A DNA stretch of 64,000 nt from Paguma larvata (lineage: Eukaryota; Chordata; Mammalia; Carnivora; Viverridae): positions 47,644,960-47,708,959 of the forward strand of contig CM057839.1 in NCBI GenBank assembly GCA_030068075.1, in the 5' to 3' direction. Below are positions 1 to 11,311 of the stretch, piece by piece; positions within the stretch are counted from its first letter, which is position 1; each line of letters opens with the position of its first letter. Made by a program: the position numbers and the translations under genes. The notes under the pieces are model-generated. The model was given only the letters and a program-made list of their open reading frames with translations. It ran no database searches and had not been told where the DNA came from.

Positions 1-130
1 TCCCCACAAAAAATATCTAGATTCAGATAACTTCGTTGGAAAAATCTACCAAATATTTGAAAAGGATGTATTATTAAATCACTCAAACATGCCCAGAAAA
101 TTCAGAAGAGGTTTGTATTAGTTGAAGTTT

Positions 131-620
131 TCCCAAAACACAGAACCAATAGGCTCTCTATTAATAGACAGATATAAGAGTTTTATGATAGGGATAGTCT
201 CGTATGGTTATAGAGGCCAAGAAGTCTCCCACAACATGCTCCCAAAGAGCCAGGAAAACCAGCGGTATAATTCAGTGCAAGGCTGAAGGACTGAGAACCA
301 CGGGAGCCAATGGCTAAGTCTTGGAGTCCAAGAGCCAGAGATCGAACAGCTCTAATGTCTGAAGACAGGAGAAGATCAAAGTCCCAGTTCCAGAAGAAAG
401 AAATGATTTTCCTTCTTTTTGCTTTTTTTTTGTTCCAGTTGGACCCTCAAGGGATTGAATGATGCCTGCCCATGTTGGTGGTCTTTATTCAATCTGTTGA
501 ATCAAATACTAATCTTTTCCAAAAAACTCTTATAGATACAGACAGAAATAATGTTTCACCAGATAACAGGTCATCCTATAAACCAATCAAATTTACACAT
601 AAAATTAATCATCACAAGGA
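131..620. repeat. Old mammalian interspersed repeat, family not named
   Basis: The stretch opens with an 'acacagaaccaatagg' block. It continues through 'ccctcaagggattgaatgatg' near position 447 and ends with 'acacataaaattaatcatca' near position 595. These blocks occur in this order in a widespread ancient mammalian repeat that I recognise but cannot name with certainty. It is diverged and has no open frame. It could be an LTR or DNA-transposon relic. Confidence 0.4.
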
Positions 621-656
621 TATTTAAGAGTTCGTTGAATGATATCAACATTATCA

Positions 657-832
657 TTGGCTCAGTTAGTTGAGTGTCCAACTTCAGCTCAGGTGATGAT
701 CTCACAGTTTGTGAGTTCAAGCCCCACATCGGGCTTGCTGCTGTCAGCATGGAGGCTGCTTCAGAAACTCTGTCCTCTCTTTCTGCCCCAATCCCCAATG
801 GCTCACTCTCAAAAAAAAAAAAAAAAAATAGA
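657..832 (+). mobile_element. SINEC (felid-type tRNA-derived SINE), diverged
   Basis: This is a carnivore SINE in sense orientation. It starts inside the head at 'tggctcag', so the first few head bases are missing. The tRNA-related part, the 'cagcatggaggctgcttc' middle and a poly(A) tail of about 18 A near 810 are all visible. Several substitutions mark it as an older copy. The short open frames overlapping it on both strands come only from the SINE. Confidence 0.9.
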
Positions 833-2273
833 GAGAGAGAAAAGAAAACTAAAATTTTAACCCTTGTAAATATATATTCTAAAATTCTCAACAAAACCTT
901 ATATATATACATATACATATATATAAAATAGGAAAATTTGAAAAAGTATACTTTGAACCAATGATAAACAGTAAACTTATGATAATTGCATATATAAATC
1001 TTAATGAAATGACATTTTTTGCCACAGTGTAAACATGTCTCTAACCGTGATATATATTTTTATACATTGTAACCAAAATTGCTAGTGTTCCTTCATTATG
1101 ATTTTTTCCTTTTTACATAGTAATAATATTTTAGCCTTTGCTGTCAGTCATCCTAAAGATCCCAGTCATCTAGAAGCAATATACACCCTTGTAGATAATT
1201 TCTGGCAAACAAGCATGTAGGTTTTTAATAACCACATTAATTAAAGTCCTGAATTAACAGGCAAGGTTTGCAAAATACAGGATAATATTTTTATTATTTA
1301 CTTGTAAGTAAATACTACCCCTCAGGTTGCCCATACCCAGTTCTTACCTTAAGGGTACTGAGAAGAACTAAATGACCATTCATATACAGAGGAAGTCTGC
1401 ATTTTAGGCTAGAAACACACACATAAAAGTGAAGTTGGTGCATTTGTACTGTGGAAAGGAACAGCCATTGCACCTCCCCTTCTGAAAGAATTCCCTTGGA
1501 ATGGTGATTGATGGGAAGAATCTTTAACATATCAGTTTGTAAATAAATATCTCCACATGGATGACAAACGTACATGCTCAGTAATTTTGAATGAATCTGG
1601 TCACTGTTCTTATTTTCATGTTTTTCTACTTTACAAACTACCCCAAAACTTATCAGGTAAAAATCAGCAACTATCTTATTATGTCTCATGATTTTGTGGG
1701 TCAGTGATATGAACAGATCTGCTGCCCAAGTCTTCTGCTGTACATGATTTTGAATGGGTTTGACATGTGATATTCTGTAGGTAGCTTGACTTGTATGGAG
1801 AATGCAAAATGCCTTTATTTACATGATTGGCATCTTGATAGAGACGACTGTAGAGCCGAGTCCAACTCTCTTTCCATGGTAGTCACCTTACCTCTCCATG
1901 TGTTCTTTCTACCAGTTGGCTGAACATCTCACACAGGAACTGTAAGTTCCAGGAGCAGATCTTTCAAGATTTAGAAAATGGAACCTCTCAGACTATCAGA
2001 CTATTAAGGCCAGTAAAAGGAAACTGACACAGTGTCCATTCTGCCATAGTCTATTGGATAGAGCAGTTACAGAGCCTAGTCAAATTGAAAGGGAGGAGAA
2101 AGCACATACTTTACTTGATGAAAAGAGTGTCAAATGTTGCCATCTTTAATCTCCTAGAGTCTCTGTCATTGAGAAAACTGTACTCATTTGGATGTATATG
2201 ATTTTATGTGAGAAATATTATGTTACACTTTAACCAGTTACAGTTAAATAGAATATCTTCTTTTTTTTATCGT
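833..2273. other. No gene recognised; AT-rich intergenic sequence
   Basis: The stretch contains a short (TA)n/(TATACA)n tract near 899-926 and otherwise diverged sequence that I cannot assign. The longest reading frame is a minus-strand 124-codon frame at 1315-1689. It has no motif, no strong start context and no familiar domain, and is most likely chance. Confidence 0.5.
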
Positions 2274-2319
2274 GGGCCTTTCGTTATGCTGGATCTGGGC
2301 CTTTTGTTACGTGGGATCT
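2274..2319. repeat. Two-copy 23-bp tandem repeat beside a SINE
   Basis: Positions 2274-2296 and 2297-2319 are two copies of a 23-bp unit that begins gggccttt and ends ggatct. They differ at about four positions. A third partial copy, gttatgcaggatct, lies at 2546-2559, just after the next SINE. The second unit plus that partial copy therefore look like the SINE's target-site duplication, with the tandem pair already present at the target. Confidence 0.7.
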
Positions 2320-2325
2320 TTGTTT

Positions 2326-2544
2326 AAATTTTTTTTATTATTTATTTTTGAGAGAGAGAGAAGGACAGAGTGCGAGCGGAGTAGAAGCAGAAAGAGAGGG
2401 AGACACAGAATCTGAAGCAGTAATCTGAGGATGAGCTGTCAGCACAGAGCCTGACATGGGGCTTGAACCCACAGACCGTGAGATCATGAACTGAGTTGAA
2501 GTTGGAGGGTTAACACTTAACCAACTGAGCCACCCAGGTGCCCC
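2326..2544 (-). mobile_element. SINEC (felid type), minus strand
   Basis: The right end reads 'gagccacccaggtgcccc', the reverse complement of the SINE head. The left end is a T-rich tail followed by 'tttatttttgagagagagag'. The element is nearly full length with scattered substitutions. It is flanked by gttacgtgggatct (2306-2319) and gttatgcaggatct (2546-2559), a degraded target duplication. Confidence 0.93.
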
Positions 2545-2590
2545 AGTTATGCAGGATCTTTTTGATGTTATTCCTCTTCTATGAAAAAAA

Positions 2591-2790
2591 ATTAGTGTTT
2601 ATTTATGTGAGAGAGAGAGAGAGACAGAGCATTAACAGGGAAGGGGCAGAAAGAGAGGGAGACACAGAATCCCACACAAGCTCCAGGCTCTGAGCTGTCA
2701 GCACAGAGCCTGAGGCAGGATTCAAACCCACAAACTGTGAGATCAAGATTTGAGCCGAAGGAGGACGCTCAGCTGCCACCCAAGCACCTC
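2591..2790 (-). mobile_element. SINEC (felid type), minus strand, second of a pair
   Basis: This is a second minus-strand SINE only about 47 bp from the first and in the same orientation. The tail side reads 'gtgtttatttatgtgagag'. The head end at 2775-2790 has decayed to 'gccacccaagcacctc'. A 77-codon minus frame here is SINE-derived. Confidence 0.9.
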
Positions 2791-4419
2791 TTGATGGTCT
2801 TATTCTTAATATGACCTCACTAGATATCAAACTCACAACTAGAATAATTTGATTAACTGTTATATATTTGCTTATCTATCTCCACGTTAGATGACTTTTC
2901 TCAGTCATTCTGTACACCATTTTTTTCTCAAATAACTGTATGACTATATTTTCTTTAAAATTAAATAAATAATATAAATTTTAAAAATTACTCTTCATAA
3001 ATTGGGTATTTTACTCTGTTTGAATATAACAGAGATTGGTGAGTGTATTGCTTTCAAATTCCTCATAATAATAATAATAAAATCTCACTATTGGGTAATT
3101 TTCTCAGTGTTATTAACAACATTATGTTGAAATCAAATACTAAATAACTTGATAAAAATTTAATATATGCATCAGTATCCAAAACACTTTATCATATTGA
3201 ATTTTAAACATATTTTAAAATAATATCGATGATAATATTTTCTTTTTCTTTTTTTTTTTTTTCGGTGTGAGTGGGTTAATGCCTCACATCTCCTTTTGAT
3301 GCCATATTAGAGTCTTGCAAGATTTTATGCACAGAAACTGTTAAGACCTACGGGACTATCTTTAATACCATGGGGCAAATGTTTTACATTGACAGAGAAG
3401 CTAGAGACAGGTAAAGACAAAGTTTACAGATTTTCTTCAGTTCTATTTCTATTGCAAAAAGGAAGAATTGAGGTATTATGGTGATGTGGAAAACATTTAT
3501 TTGATGTCATTTGAAGAAAAACTAACAGATAAAAGAATAAACTGTAGTTCAAGTGAAAGGTACAAAAAGAAAGGGGTTACAAGCTTTTTGCAGCACTTGA
3601 GAGAAGTAATCATTTCTTTTGATTGCTTGACATTCCTGAAGAGAGTATCTTGCATACAATTTTATGCTAGTATCTGAGCATCTATTTTTATGATAAAGAC
3701 ATTTTCCAAGCAATCAGATTTCGACATCTGAAGAAAAAAACTAGTGTGTTTTAATAAAAGGCATTTCCCAACATGAAAGGAAAGTTTAACTTATCCTTTA
3801 CAAACTTCTTTAAAGCGAGTCCCAGAAATTTGGCATACTTTTGAGACCTAGCTAAATGTGGGAAATGATATTGATAAGACAGTAATAACATTGGCCCTTA
3901 AAGAGCACTTGAAACTTCAGAATATTTCTGTCAGGGACAAATGTATAAATTAAAGTTGAGGCACAGAATGTAAGTGATAATTCCAAGATGGCCCGGCATT
4001 TAGAAGCAATGTTCTAATCAAATAATACTGAGATCCTATGTCTGATATAGAAGCTGTTATAAAGCAAAGCACAATAATGGTAGATATAGAGGATAAGCGA
4101 TTAAAATCAGTGAAATAAGACTGGATCTATGTTTAAAGTGTTGTGTCTCTTCCAATGGACATTGTTTATATTGTGTTTTATTAGTGAGCAATGATAAGAT
4201 CAAGGTTATTTATTGTAATTTGATTTTACTGGTTTTTTAAAATAATAATTGTTCACATATATGAAAGAAACAGATAATATTGAAACTTAAAACAGCAAAC
4301 ATACTGTCAGTTATGGAAATTTTTATGTGATAAAATCCAAAATTTTAGCATTCTTTTACTTTCTAAATTTCATAATTTATTATTTAAAATATTTTATAAT
4401 GAATATCTTCAAACAAAAG
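2791..4419. other. No gene recognised; unique AT-rich sequence with a MIR-like patch
   Basis: Apart from the MIR-like patch at 3880-4015, nothing is assignable. There is a poly(T) run near 3247-3262 and a short (ATA)n tract at about 3066-3080. Reading frames are under 70 codons and carry no motif. Confidence 0.5.
3880..4015 (+). repeat. Probable MIR-family SINE remnant
   Basis: Weak but ordered matches to the MIR class are visible: 'agagcacttgaaac', then 'aaagttgaggcacagaatg' and 'aagtgataattccaag'. The last two correspond to the usual 'gaggcacagagaggttaagtaact' segment. The divergence fits an element predating the carnivore radiation. No end or target duplication is recognisable. Confidence 0.45.
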
Positions 4420-5010
4420 AAGAGATAATGGCAAAATGACCCATCATACATTCACCATCTAGCGTTAAGAATTACTCATATTTTTGAACATTTTGTTTTT
4501 TGTGTTTTTTTTTCAATTTTTTAATGTGTATTTATTTTTGAAAGATAGAGACAGAACGTGAGTGAGGGAGGGGCAGAGAGTGAGAGAGAGATACAGAATC
4601 TTAAACAGGCTCCAGGTTGTGTGCTGTCATCACGGATCCTGACATGGGGTTTGAACTCACAAACTGTGAGATCACGGCCTAGGATGAAGTTGGACGCTCA
4701 ACCAACTGAGCCACCCAGGCGCCCCTGACCACTTGTTTCTTATTTTTTTCCTTTTCACTGCAGTATTCAAGCAAATCCAAGAATCAAGACATTTCATCTC
4801 TAAATAGTTCAAAATAAAAAACTGAAATACAAGGACATTTTCTTGCATAACTGCAATATCATTATCATAGTGAAATAAATTTACAATAATTGTTCGGCAT
4901 CAACTAATTAGTAGCTATATTAAAATTTCTGTAATTGTTCCCTAAATGCCTTTTTATAGCTCATTTGTTTTGATGGTGATCTAAACAAGGCCTATATATG
5001 ACAATTAGTT
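4420..5010 (-). mobile_element. Old L1M-type 3' UTR fragment, antisense
   Basis: The blocks 'cccatcatacattcacc', 'aagcaaatccaagaatc', 'ataactgcaatatcattatc' and 'tctaaacaaggcctatat' follow the order of an old L1 3' untranslated region. The fragment is interrupted by the SINE at 4512-4725, so the L1 is older. It abuts other antisense L1 sequence on its right. Confidence 0.55.
4512..4725 (-). mobile_element. SINEC (felid type), minus strand, inside old L1
   Basis: This is a nearly full-length minus-strand SINE. The left tail reads 'ttttttaatgtgtatttatt' and the right head end reads 'gagccacccaggcgcccc'. It splits the L1M 3' fragment, showing the order of insertion. Confidence 0.93.
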
Positions 5011-5134
5011 GTTCTGTTTCAAATAAATATTTTTTGTTTTCATTGTCATTGTTAAAATAGCTGTTTTTGCTCTAGTTTTACTTTGAATATATATGATTAT
5101 TTTCTTTTTTCATTTCCTTTACTCATTTCTTAAA

Positions 5135-6000
5135 TTGCAGTATAATTCAGATAACATAAAAATTACCCTTCAAAAATGTACACTCAGTGCTTATTAGTAT
5201 ATTCACAAAGATGTGCAGCCATTTTCTAATTCCAGAATATTTTCAACATTCCCTTGAAAAACTCATATCCATTGCCAGTCACTTTTCAATTTCTCTCTCC
5301 TCCCAATGCTTGGCAACCACTAATATGTTCTCTATGTATTTGATTACTCTGATTTGATTAAAAAGTGTGTGGTCTTTTGTGCTGGCTTCTCTCTCATAGA
5401 ATAATGCTAAAAATATCATCCAAATAGTACTGTGTATCAATACTTTACTTTTTTATGGTTGAATAATATTTCAAAATTAAAATCCTCATTTTTTATCCAT
5501 CCATTCCTTGACATACTTTGGGGTTATTACTACATTTTGTCTATTATGAACAATCATGTTCGACATGCATGTAACAATAAATTTTCATAATTACCATAAA
5601 TTTATGGGAATAAACATAGATTGTTAGGTCTGTAATCAAAAGCACAGACAACAGAAGCAAAAACAAACAAGTAGGAGATACACTAAACAAAAAATCTTCT
5701 GTACGGCAAAGGCACCAATCAACAAAATGAAAACACAACATACAGAAATGGAAGAGAAAAGATTTGCAAGCCACATATCTGAAATCAAGAGTTAACACTT
5801 ACAATATATAAGAAATTCAGATAACTCACATAACTCAATCAAAAATGGACAAAGGAATGAACAATTTTCCAAAGAAAACATACAAATGGCTAACAGGTGT
5901 ATAAAAAGATATTCAACATCACTAATCACCAATGAAATGCAATTCAAAATGACAATGCATATTGCCTAATGCCTGTTAGGATAGATGTTATAAAAAAATT
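5135..6000 (-). mobile_element. Ancient L1 with inverted 5' part (twin-priming structure)
   Basis: Positions 5135-5573 are antisense L1: 3' UTR ('gtataattcagataacat', 'tggcaaccactaatatg') running into the C-terminal end of ORF2 ('ttatggttgaataatatt', 'tctattatgaacaatc'). From about 5620 to 5990 the strand flips to sense ORF2 ('aaaatcttctgtacggc', 'tccaaagaaaacatacaaatg', 'acatcactaatcaccaatg'). That sense part lies just upstream of the antisense part in a normal L1, with roughly 250 bp lost at the switch. An antisense 3' part followed by a sense upstream part is the known product of twin priming. The alternative is two unrelated fragments lying side by side. The element is diverged and has no coding capacity. 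Confidence 0.6.
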
Positions 6001-6049
6001 AAGATATAATAATATCACTGATATAATGTCAGTGAGAGGGTTTTAAAAC

Positions 6050-6610
6050 TGAGGAGTCCTACAGCTTTGTTCTTTTTCAAGACTGTATAGCTATTGCATC
6101 CAAATATTGCTTGAGGTGACCCTCATATGTTTTGGTATGTTGTCTTCATTCACATAATATGAATTTTCTTAATATATTTCAATTACTACTTTAAATTTTA
6201 TTCAGTTTTGAATAAGTATATTTTGTATATTATCAATTATTCTAAACTTATTGAGACTTATTTTATGGCATAACATATGGTATGATTTCTTCTGGAGAAT
6301 ATTTCATGTGCACTCTCGTACACACAAATGTGTATTCTCATGTTTGGGGGTAGAACGTTATATAGAAGTCTGTTAGGTTTATTTAGCTTGTAGTTTTGTT
6401 CAAGCTCCCCATTGCTTTTTGGTCTTCTATCTACTGTTATATCTATTATTGACAGTGAGATATTGATGCCTCCAACGCCTCGGTACCTTTTTTATTAATC
6501 CCCTTTCATTACAATGGATAGTCACACATGAGTCACACACTGTTCCGAACAATGCCATTATAGAACAGTGGTTCTTGGACCCAAGTTCATATGAGAGCTG
6601 TCTGGTCATA
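6050..6610 (-). mobile_element. Antisense L1 ORF2 fragment, mainly endonuclease domain
   Basis: The fragment includes 'agctttgttctttttcaag', then 'attgagacttattttatgg', 'ctggagaatatttcatgtgc', 'agaagtctgttaggttta' and 'gagatattgatgcctccaac'. Read on the minus strand these are the L1 ORF2 endonuclease region. Stops and small indels are frequent. It may be the 5'-ward continuation of the old L1 at 4420-5010, disrupted by the inverted element. Confidence 0.7.
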
Positions 6611-7124
6611 GATCATAACATAAGTACCAAAAATGAAAGTAAAAATTTAGACGTTTTGCTAAGAATTTAATATGAAAATTTTGTTTCTGTTCACAATATT
6701 CAATATGAATTTTATTTCTTTTTATTTTTATATATTGGCTTTTATTATATTTTTAAAAAGTAATGGTTTGTGATAGATTGAAAAGTATTTTCTTTACATA
6801 GTTTGGAAAAGATTGATCATTAGCATTGTCAGCAGCAGTAGTTTGTCTTTGGGCCTTTATCTTAATTTTTAGAAAAGACACTATTCTCTTTCTACCATCC
6901 TTGCCAATCTAGGGAAAAGATGAAGTCTCTCTGTCGCTATATGTATGTAGGTAGAAAGATTGACGGTTCATAACTAGCATAGATTTGTTCCAGAAACTTT
7001 CCATTTTGTGTGTGTGTTCAGTGTCACATCTAGGTTTTAACTTTATAAGAGATTATAATTCTATATAAAAAGAATATATGTCTAGATTCTGATGGGTCAA
7101 GGATCGTATGAGAAGAGAAGAAAT
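6611..7124. other. No feature recognised
   Basis: This is AT-rich sequence with no repeat or reading frame that I can name. Confidence 0.4.
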
Positions 7125-7140
7125 AGAAATAATGTCTACG

Positions 7141-7374
7141 CAGGTGCCTGAGTGGCTTGGTTGGTTAAACACCCGACTTCAGCTCAGGTCATGATCTCGC
7201 AGTCTGTCAGTTCAAACCCCACATCAAGCTCTGTGCTGACAGCTCAGAGCCTGGTGTCAACTCTGGATTCTGGGTCTCCCTCTCTCCCTGCCTCTGCCCC
7301 ACTCATGCTCTGTCTCTGTGTCTCTCAAAAACAAATAAAAAACATTAAAAAATTTAAAAAAAAGAAAAAAAAAA
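7141..7374 (+). mobile_element. SINEC (felid type) with target-site duplication
   Basis: This is a full-length sense SINE beginning 'caggtgcctgagtggct' and ending in an A-rich tail. It is flanked by agaaataatgtc (7125-7136) and agaaagaatgtc (7375-7386), a 12-bp target duplication with one mismatch. The 98-codon frame across it is SINE sequence running into its flank. Confidence 0.95.
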
Positions 7375-7386
7375 AGAAAGAATGTC

Positions 7387-8955
7387 AATGGACCTTAAAG
7401 GAAGATAAACTGTCAAAAGTTGTTTTGCGTTTGTATCTGTCTCACTAGGTCATTAGTTTTATAAAGTTTTAGAATCTGTTATAATCCGTAGGGGAGTAGT
7501 CACTAAAGATAGAGTAATTAAATATTGAAAGCAGAAAATGATAACTAAAAGTTAGGAGTATAAGTTGGGAGTGGAGTGAATGGGTCAATCTTGAGTAGCA
7601 GAAAGGAAACATATCCACTGTAACTACCATGACAGTACTAGGCATAGATAGGTGTATGTTTCCATGAGTATGTACGTGTTGTTTGCTCAGGTATTATGTG
7701 AAGTTTATTACTCTTGAATACATTATTCTAATGAAATTGAGATTGGAAGAATACAGTTTGTTCAATGGCACGTCTTTGGAACCCCGTAAGCAAAATTCAG
7801 AGAGCATAGAAAAACTCCTCACTAGTTGGGTGAAATGTTTACTCATATGAAACCAGTCAGTTACTTCAGGGCATTTGTACTTTATTTGTGTAAGTTACCA
7901 TTCATGAAATTCTGCTTTTGTTTACTGACACAATTTAAGTGTGCAGGAACAAACATTTTAATTCAACAATTTTTTAATGTCTCATGACATTTATTCCTAA
8001 GATATCATCTGAAACCGTAAATGCTCTGACATATAAGGAGAAAAATGCAAATTACCTATATAGGTATAGGATGTATATCATATATATTATAGTGTATAGT
8101 GGAAAGGAAGTTTCTATGGTAATTAATCCCCAATGTGACAGCCCAGATAACATACAGAAAGCAATGACCATTTTGGATCACACCATTCTGGAAAATTCTA
8201 CTGATAATTTATCTACCATCATGATGGGAAGAATATATATCTCCTGTAAAATATGAGTATGGGGAGGTCACTTTTACAATCTTAGTATCATCCAAACTGT
8301 ATCATTAAAATGTCTTCCCATTTTCATCCCAATTTGCCATCATCCATCAAGATAACAACATAATATATAATACAGAAATAGAAGCATTAGGAAAAACAAA
8401 AACAAATAAGAAAGGAGGATGCTCACCTATAGGTGACCGTCCTTGTAAAAGAACCATTTGAGTAGATTTTTTCCCAGAAGTTTAGAGGATCTTATCATTT
8501 ATCACCAATCTGGTCTTAGGGATTATTTCCTCTAGTAAATCACTAAATCTGTGCATTTAATATGCTGTCGTAAGACCCAGATTTCTTGCTCTATATGGTC
8601 AGTATCTGGTTGTGCAATTATATATGCCATAGAAGAACTGTGACCTTTCTCTTATATACCAACAAAAATGATAGATGATAAATAAGCAAAGAATAAAAAT
8701 ATATGATATAAGGGAAGGAGTGTTCTAAAGAACTCTTACTCAGACAGTGCATTTATGAAAATGAAGAGATCAAATAAAAGCTGTCAGGAAACATGTAGTT
8801 TCTCAGTAATGATACACATGAAGATAAGCCTTGCCCTAAGTCTTTACGTTTCATTACGAGTCATCTATCTTATATTTTAATGTTTTGGTTAATATTATAC
8901 TTCTGCAAAACTTAACTCTACAAATTTCAGGATAAACAAAGACATGTTAATTTTT
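7387..8955. other. No gene recognised; unique sequence
   Basis: I found no repeat family or conserved frame here. A 90-codon plus-strand frame at 7984-8256 has no signal sequence, domain or neighbouring exon signal that I can support, and is treated as chance. Confidence 0.45.
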
Positions 8956-8959
8956 CTCC

Positions 8960-9180
8960 TATTCTTTTTTAAAATTGAGATGAAATTCACATAACATAAA
9001 AGCAACCTTTTTAACGTGAACATTCAGTATAATTTATAGACTTACGATGTCGTTCAATTCACAACTCACAATGTTATGGTGGATTTTTCATAGACACATT
9101 TAATCACATTGAGGCATTCCCTTCTCTTTCTGATCCTCTGAATGTTTTCTTTGTTTTTGTTTTTGTTTTTGTCAGGAAAG
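8960..9180 (-). mobile_element. Antisense L1 3' UTR fragment
   Basis: 'aaattgagatgaaattcac' and 'ataacataaaagcaacc' head a diverged version of the L1 3' UTR block also seen at 5135 and 18178. It ends near a (TTTTTG)n-like stretch at 9147-9173. Confidence 0.55.
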
Positions 9181-9299
9181 TAAGTTAGATTATTTTGTCA
9201 AATTTTTTTTTCTACATTAATTGAGCTGAGGTGCATGTGCCTGTGTGAGTGTGTTTGCGTATGTCTGTGTGTGTGTCTATGCTCTTAAGTATTATTGAG

Positions 9300-9524
9300 T
9301 CTGTTTCTTAATTTCCACATATTTATGAAATTTTAAATTTTCCTTCTGTTATGGATTTCTAGCTTCTAACTTTTAAGATCTATTGGACATTGTTTTGTGG
9401 CCTCACATATGGTCTCTCCTGGAGAATGTTTCTTGGGTACTTGGGAAGAATGTGTACTCTGTTATAATTGGGTGGTGTGCACTATGTATGTCTGTTAAGT
9501 TTAATTAGTTTACAGGTGTTTTAG
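9300..9524 (-). mobile_element. Antisense L1 ORF2 endonuclease fragment
   Basis: 'gttttgtggcctcacatatg', 'tcctggagaatgtttcttgg' and 'tatgtctgttaagtttaatt' are the antisense L1 endonuclease region. The same region recurs at 10700-10860, so two L1 copies, or a duplicated piece of one, are present within 1.5 kb. Confidence 0.75.
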
Positions 9525-9644
9525 CTTTCCAGGGCTTCTGTAACAAAATACCTCAAACTAAGTACCTCAACTAAAATGTATTGCCTCATAGTTTTGGAGG
9601 TTGGAATTCTAAAGCTCGAGATGTGAGGAGGGTTGGATCCTTCT
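9525..9644 (-). mobile_element. MaLR-type LTR fragment, antisense (probable)
   Basis: 'ccagggcttctgtaacaaaa', 'cctcatagttttggaggttg' and 'gagggttggatccttctga' match, in reverse complement, the 3' half of the MaLR-type LTR also present at 42825-43139. It is cut off on the right by the GA-rich SINE tail. Only this part remains. Confidence 0.5.
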
Positions 9645-9674
9645 GAAGGAGAGAGAGAGAGAGAGAGAGAGAAA

Positions 9675-9720
<46 letters not shown>

Positions 9721-9878
9721 CAAGCAGGGGAGCGCAGAGAGAGAGGGAGACAGAATCTGAAGCAGGCTCCAGGCTCTGAGCTGTATGCACAGAGCTTGAC
9801 GTGGGGCTCGAACTCACGAACCCTGAGATCATTACCTGAGCTAAAGTCAGACACTCAACTGAGCCACCCAGGTGCCCC
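9645..9878 (-). mobile_element. SINEC (felid type), minus strand, with expanded GA tract
   Basis: The head end 'gagccacccaggtgcccc' closes at 9878. The CT-rich region of the SINE body, seen as GA on the plus strand, has expanded into the microsatellite at 9648-9714, replacing the usual tail boundary. Two overlapping serine/leucine-rich minus-strand frames here are translations of that tract. Confidence 0.9.
9648..9714. repeat. (GA)n microsatellite
   Basis: About 67 bp of GA dinucleotides with two small interruptions (gaaaggaaga) near 9671. It arose within the SINE and is likely length-polymorphic. Confidence 0.95.
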
Positions 9879-9879
9879 A

Positions 9880-10880
9880 CTTGTGAATTCTTTATGTCTT
9901 GATATCAGAATAATGCTGACCTCATAGAATGAGTTAGGGAGAGCTGCCTCCTTTACATTTTTGAAGAGTTTGAGAAGGATGTTGTTATTTAATCTTTTAA
10001 TTTGTGGTAGCATTTGTTCCTCGACTTTGATTTGATATATTTGGTTACCTACTCAACTTGAATATTTGTTATAAGATGCTGAGATTTTCAATTTATTATT
10101 GCGTTTGTGTCTTTAGACATTTATCCAACTAATCTAGGTTATTTAATTCATCAACATATGAATGTTTGTAGAATTTTCTTATAATTTTTTTTATTTTTAA
10201 TACTAATAGTAATAGTGTAATAGTAATAACCCAACTTTTATTTCTGATTTTAGTTATTTGCATATTATTTTTTTCCTATATCAGATTAGCTAAAGGTTTG
10301 TCAATTCTTTGGATCTTTTTGAAGAACCAATATTTGGTTTTATTGATTTTCTCAATTGTATTTCTATTTTGTCTTTCATTTCTCTATAATCTTTATTACA
10401 CTTTTATCTTCTGGCTTTGGATTTTGTTAGTTTTTCTTTTTCTAGTTCCACAAGGTATAAAATTAGATTACTGATTTGATGTTTTTCTTTTTTTAATGTA
10501 GACATTGCCAGTTGAAAATTCCCCAGGATATATTGTCTTCACTGTATCCCTTAAATTTTGGTATGCTGTGTTTTCATTTGCATTTGTCTCTATGTATTTT
10601 CTGACTTCCATTGTCATTTCTTCTTTGTCTTATTCATTGTTTAATAATATGTTGTTTAATTTCTACATATCTGTTTATTGATTTTTAGATATCCTCTCTA
10701 TGGTCTTTGAAAACACTTTGTATAATTAAATATTTTTAAATTTATTCAGATTTGTATTTTTGCTTAACATGGTCTCTCCCGGAGAACATTCTGTGCGTAT
10801 TCAAAAATAATGAGTACTTTGCTACTGTTGGTTGGAGGGTTGTATACATGTTCGTTAGGTCTGGTCACCTTTAATGTTGG
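9880..10880 (-). mobile_element. Antisense L1 ORF2 (reverse transcriptase to endonuclease)
   Basis: 'tgacctcatagaatgagtta' and 'gaagagtttgagaaggatg' are antisense reverse-transcriptase blocks. They are followed by 'ctaaaggtttgtcaattc', 'atttttctagttccac' -like sequence, 'ttttggtatgctgtgttttc' and 'ggtctctcccggagaacatt', ending in endonuclease sequence near 10860. Order and spacing are collinear with L1. Many stops and deletions make it non-functional. Confidence 0.8.
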
Positions 10881-11010
10881 CATGCATTATTTTTTTATCT
10901 TTTTTGGTATCCCTAGGGACAAACAGAAACAGCTTGTATAATCCTCCCTTTATGAAGCAGAAAACAAATCCTCTGATAGTAAATGTAGTAAATGACCTCC
11001 GAACCAGTCA

Positions 11011-11069
11011 TCAGATCATGACCTGAGCAGAAATCAGACGCTTAACCACCTGAGCCACCCAGACACCCC
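11011..11069 (-). mobile_element. SINEC head fragment, minus strand
   Basis: 'gatcatgacctgagcagaaa' through 'ctgagccacccagacacccc' is the head of a minus-strand felid SINE. The body and tail are missing or unrecognisable to the left (10885-11010). Confidence 0.8.
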
Positions 11070-11311
11070 AAGAATTAGAACTTCTTGATATCAGTCAAAC
11101 ATTAGCACATTTTAAGAAGCCATCATAATATGCATATTTCAAAAATTGAAATGAAAATGACAGATTAGATCAAAAATCCTCTCTCATCTACAAAAGTAAA
11201 ATTAGAATTAAAGTTTAGAGGATTTGAGATGAAATAACTCAAACTCATGTTTGAAATAACTTCCTTGTGTAACTTGAAATGCTTTTTTGGGAAGATATTT
11301 TAAAAAGACAG

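Noticed and set aside
657..832. Possible functional tRNA gene in the SINE heads
   Set aside because: The tRNA-like heads are fused to SINE bodies and A-rich tails and are diverged. None folds as a free-standing tRNA locus that I could support.
9521..9880. Serine/leucine-rich minus-strand frames
   Set aside because: They are a translation of the (GA)n tract and SINE body.
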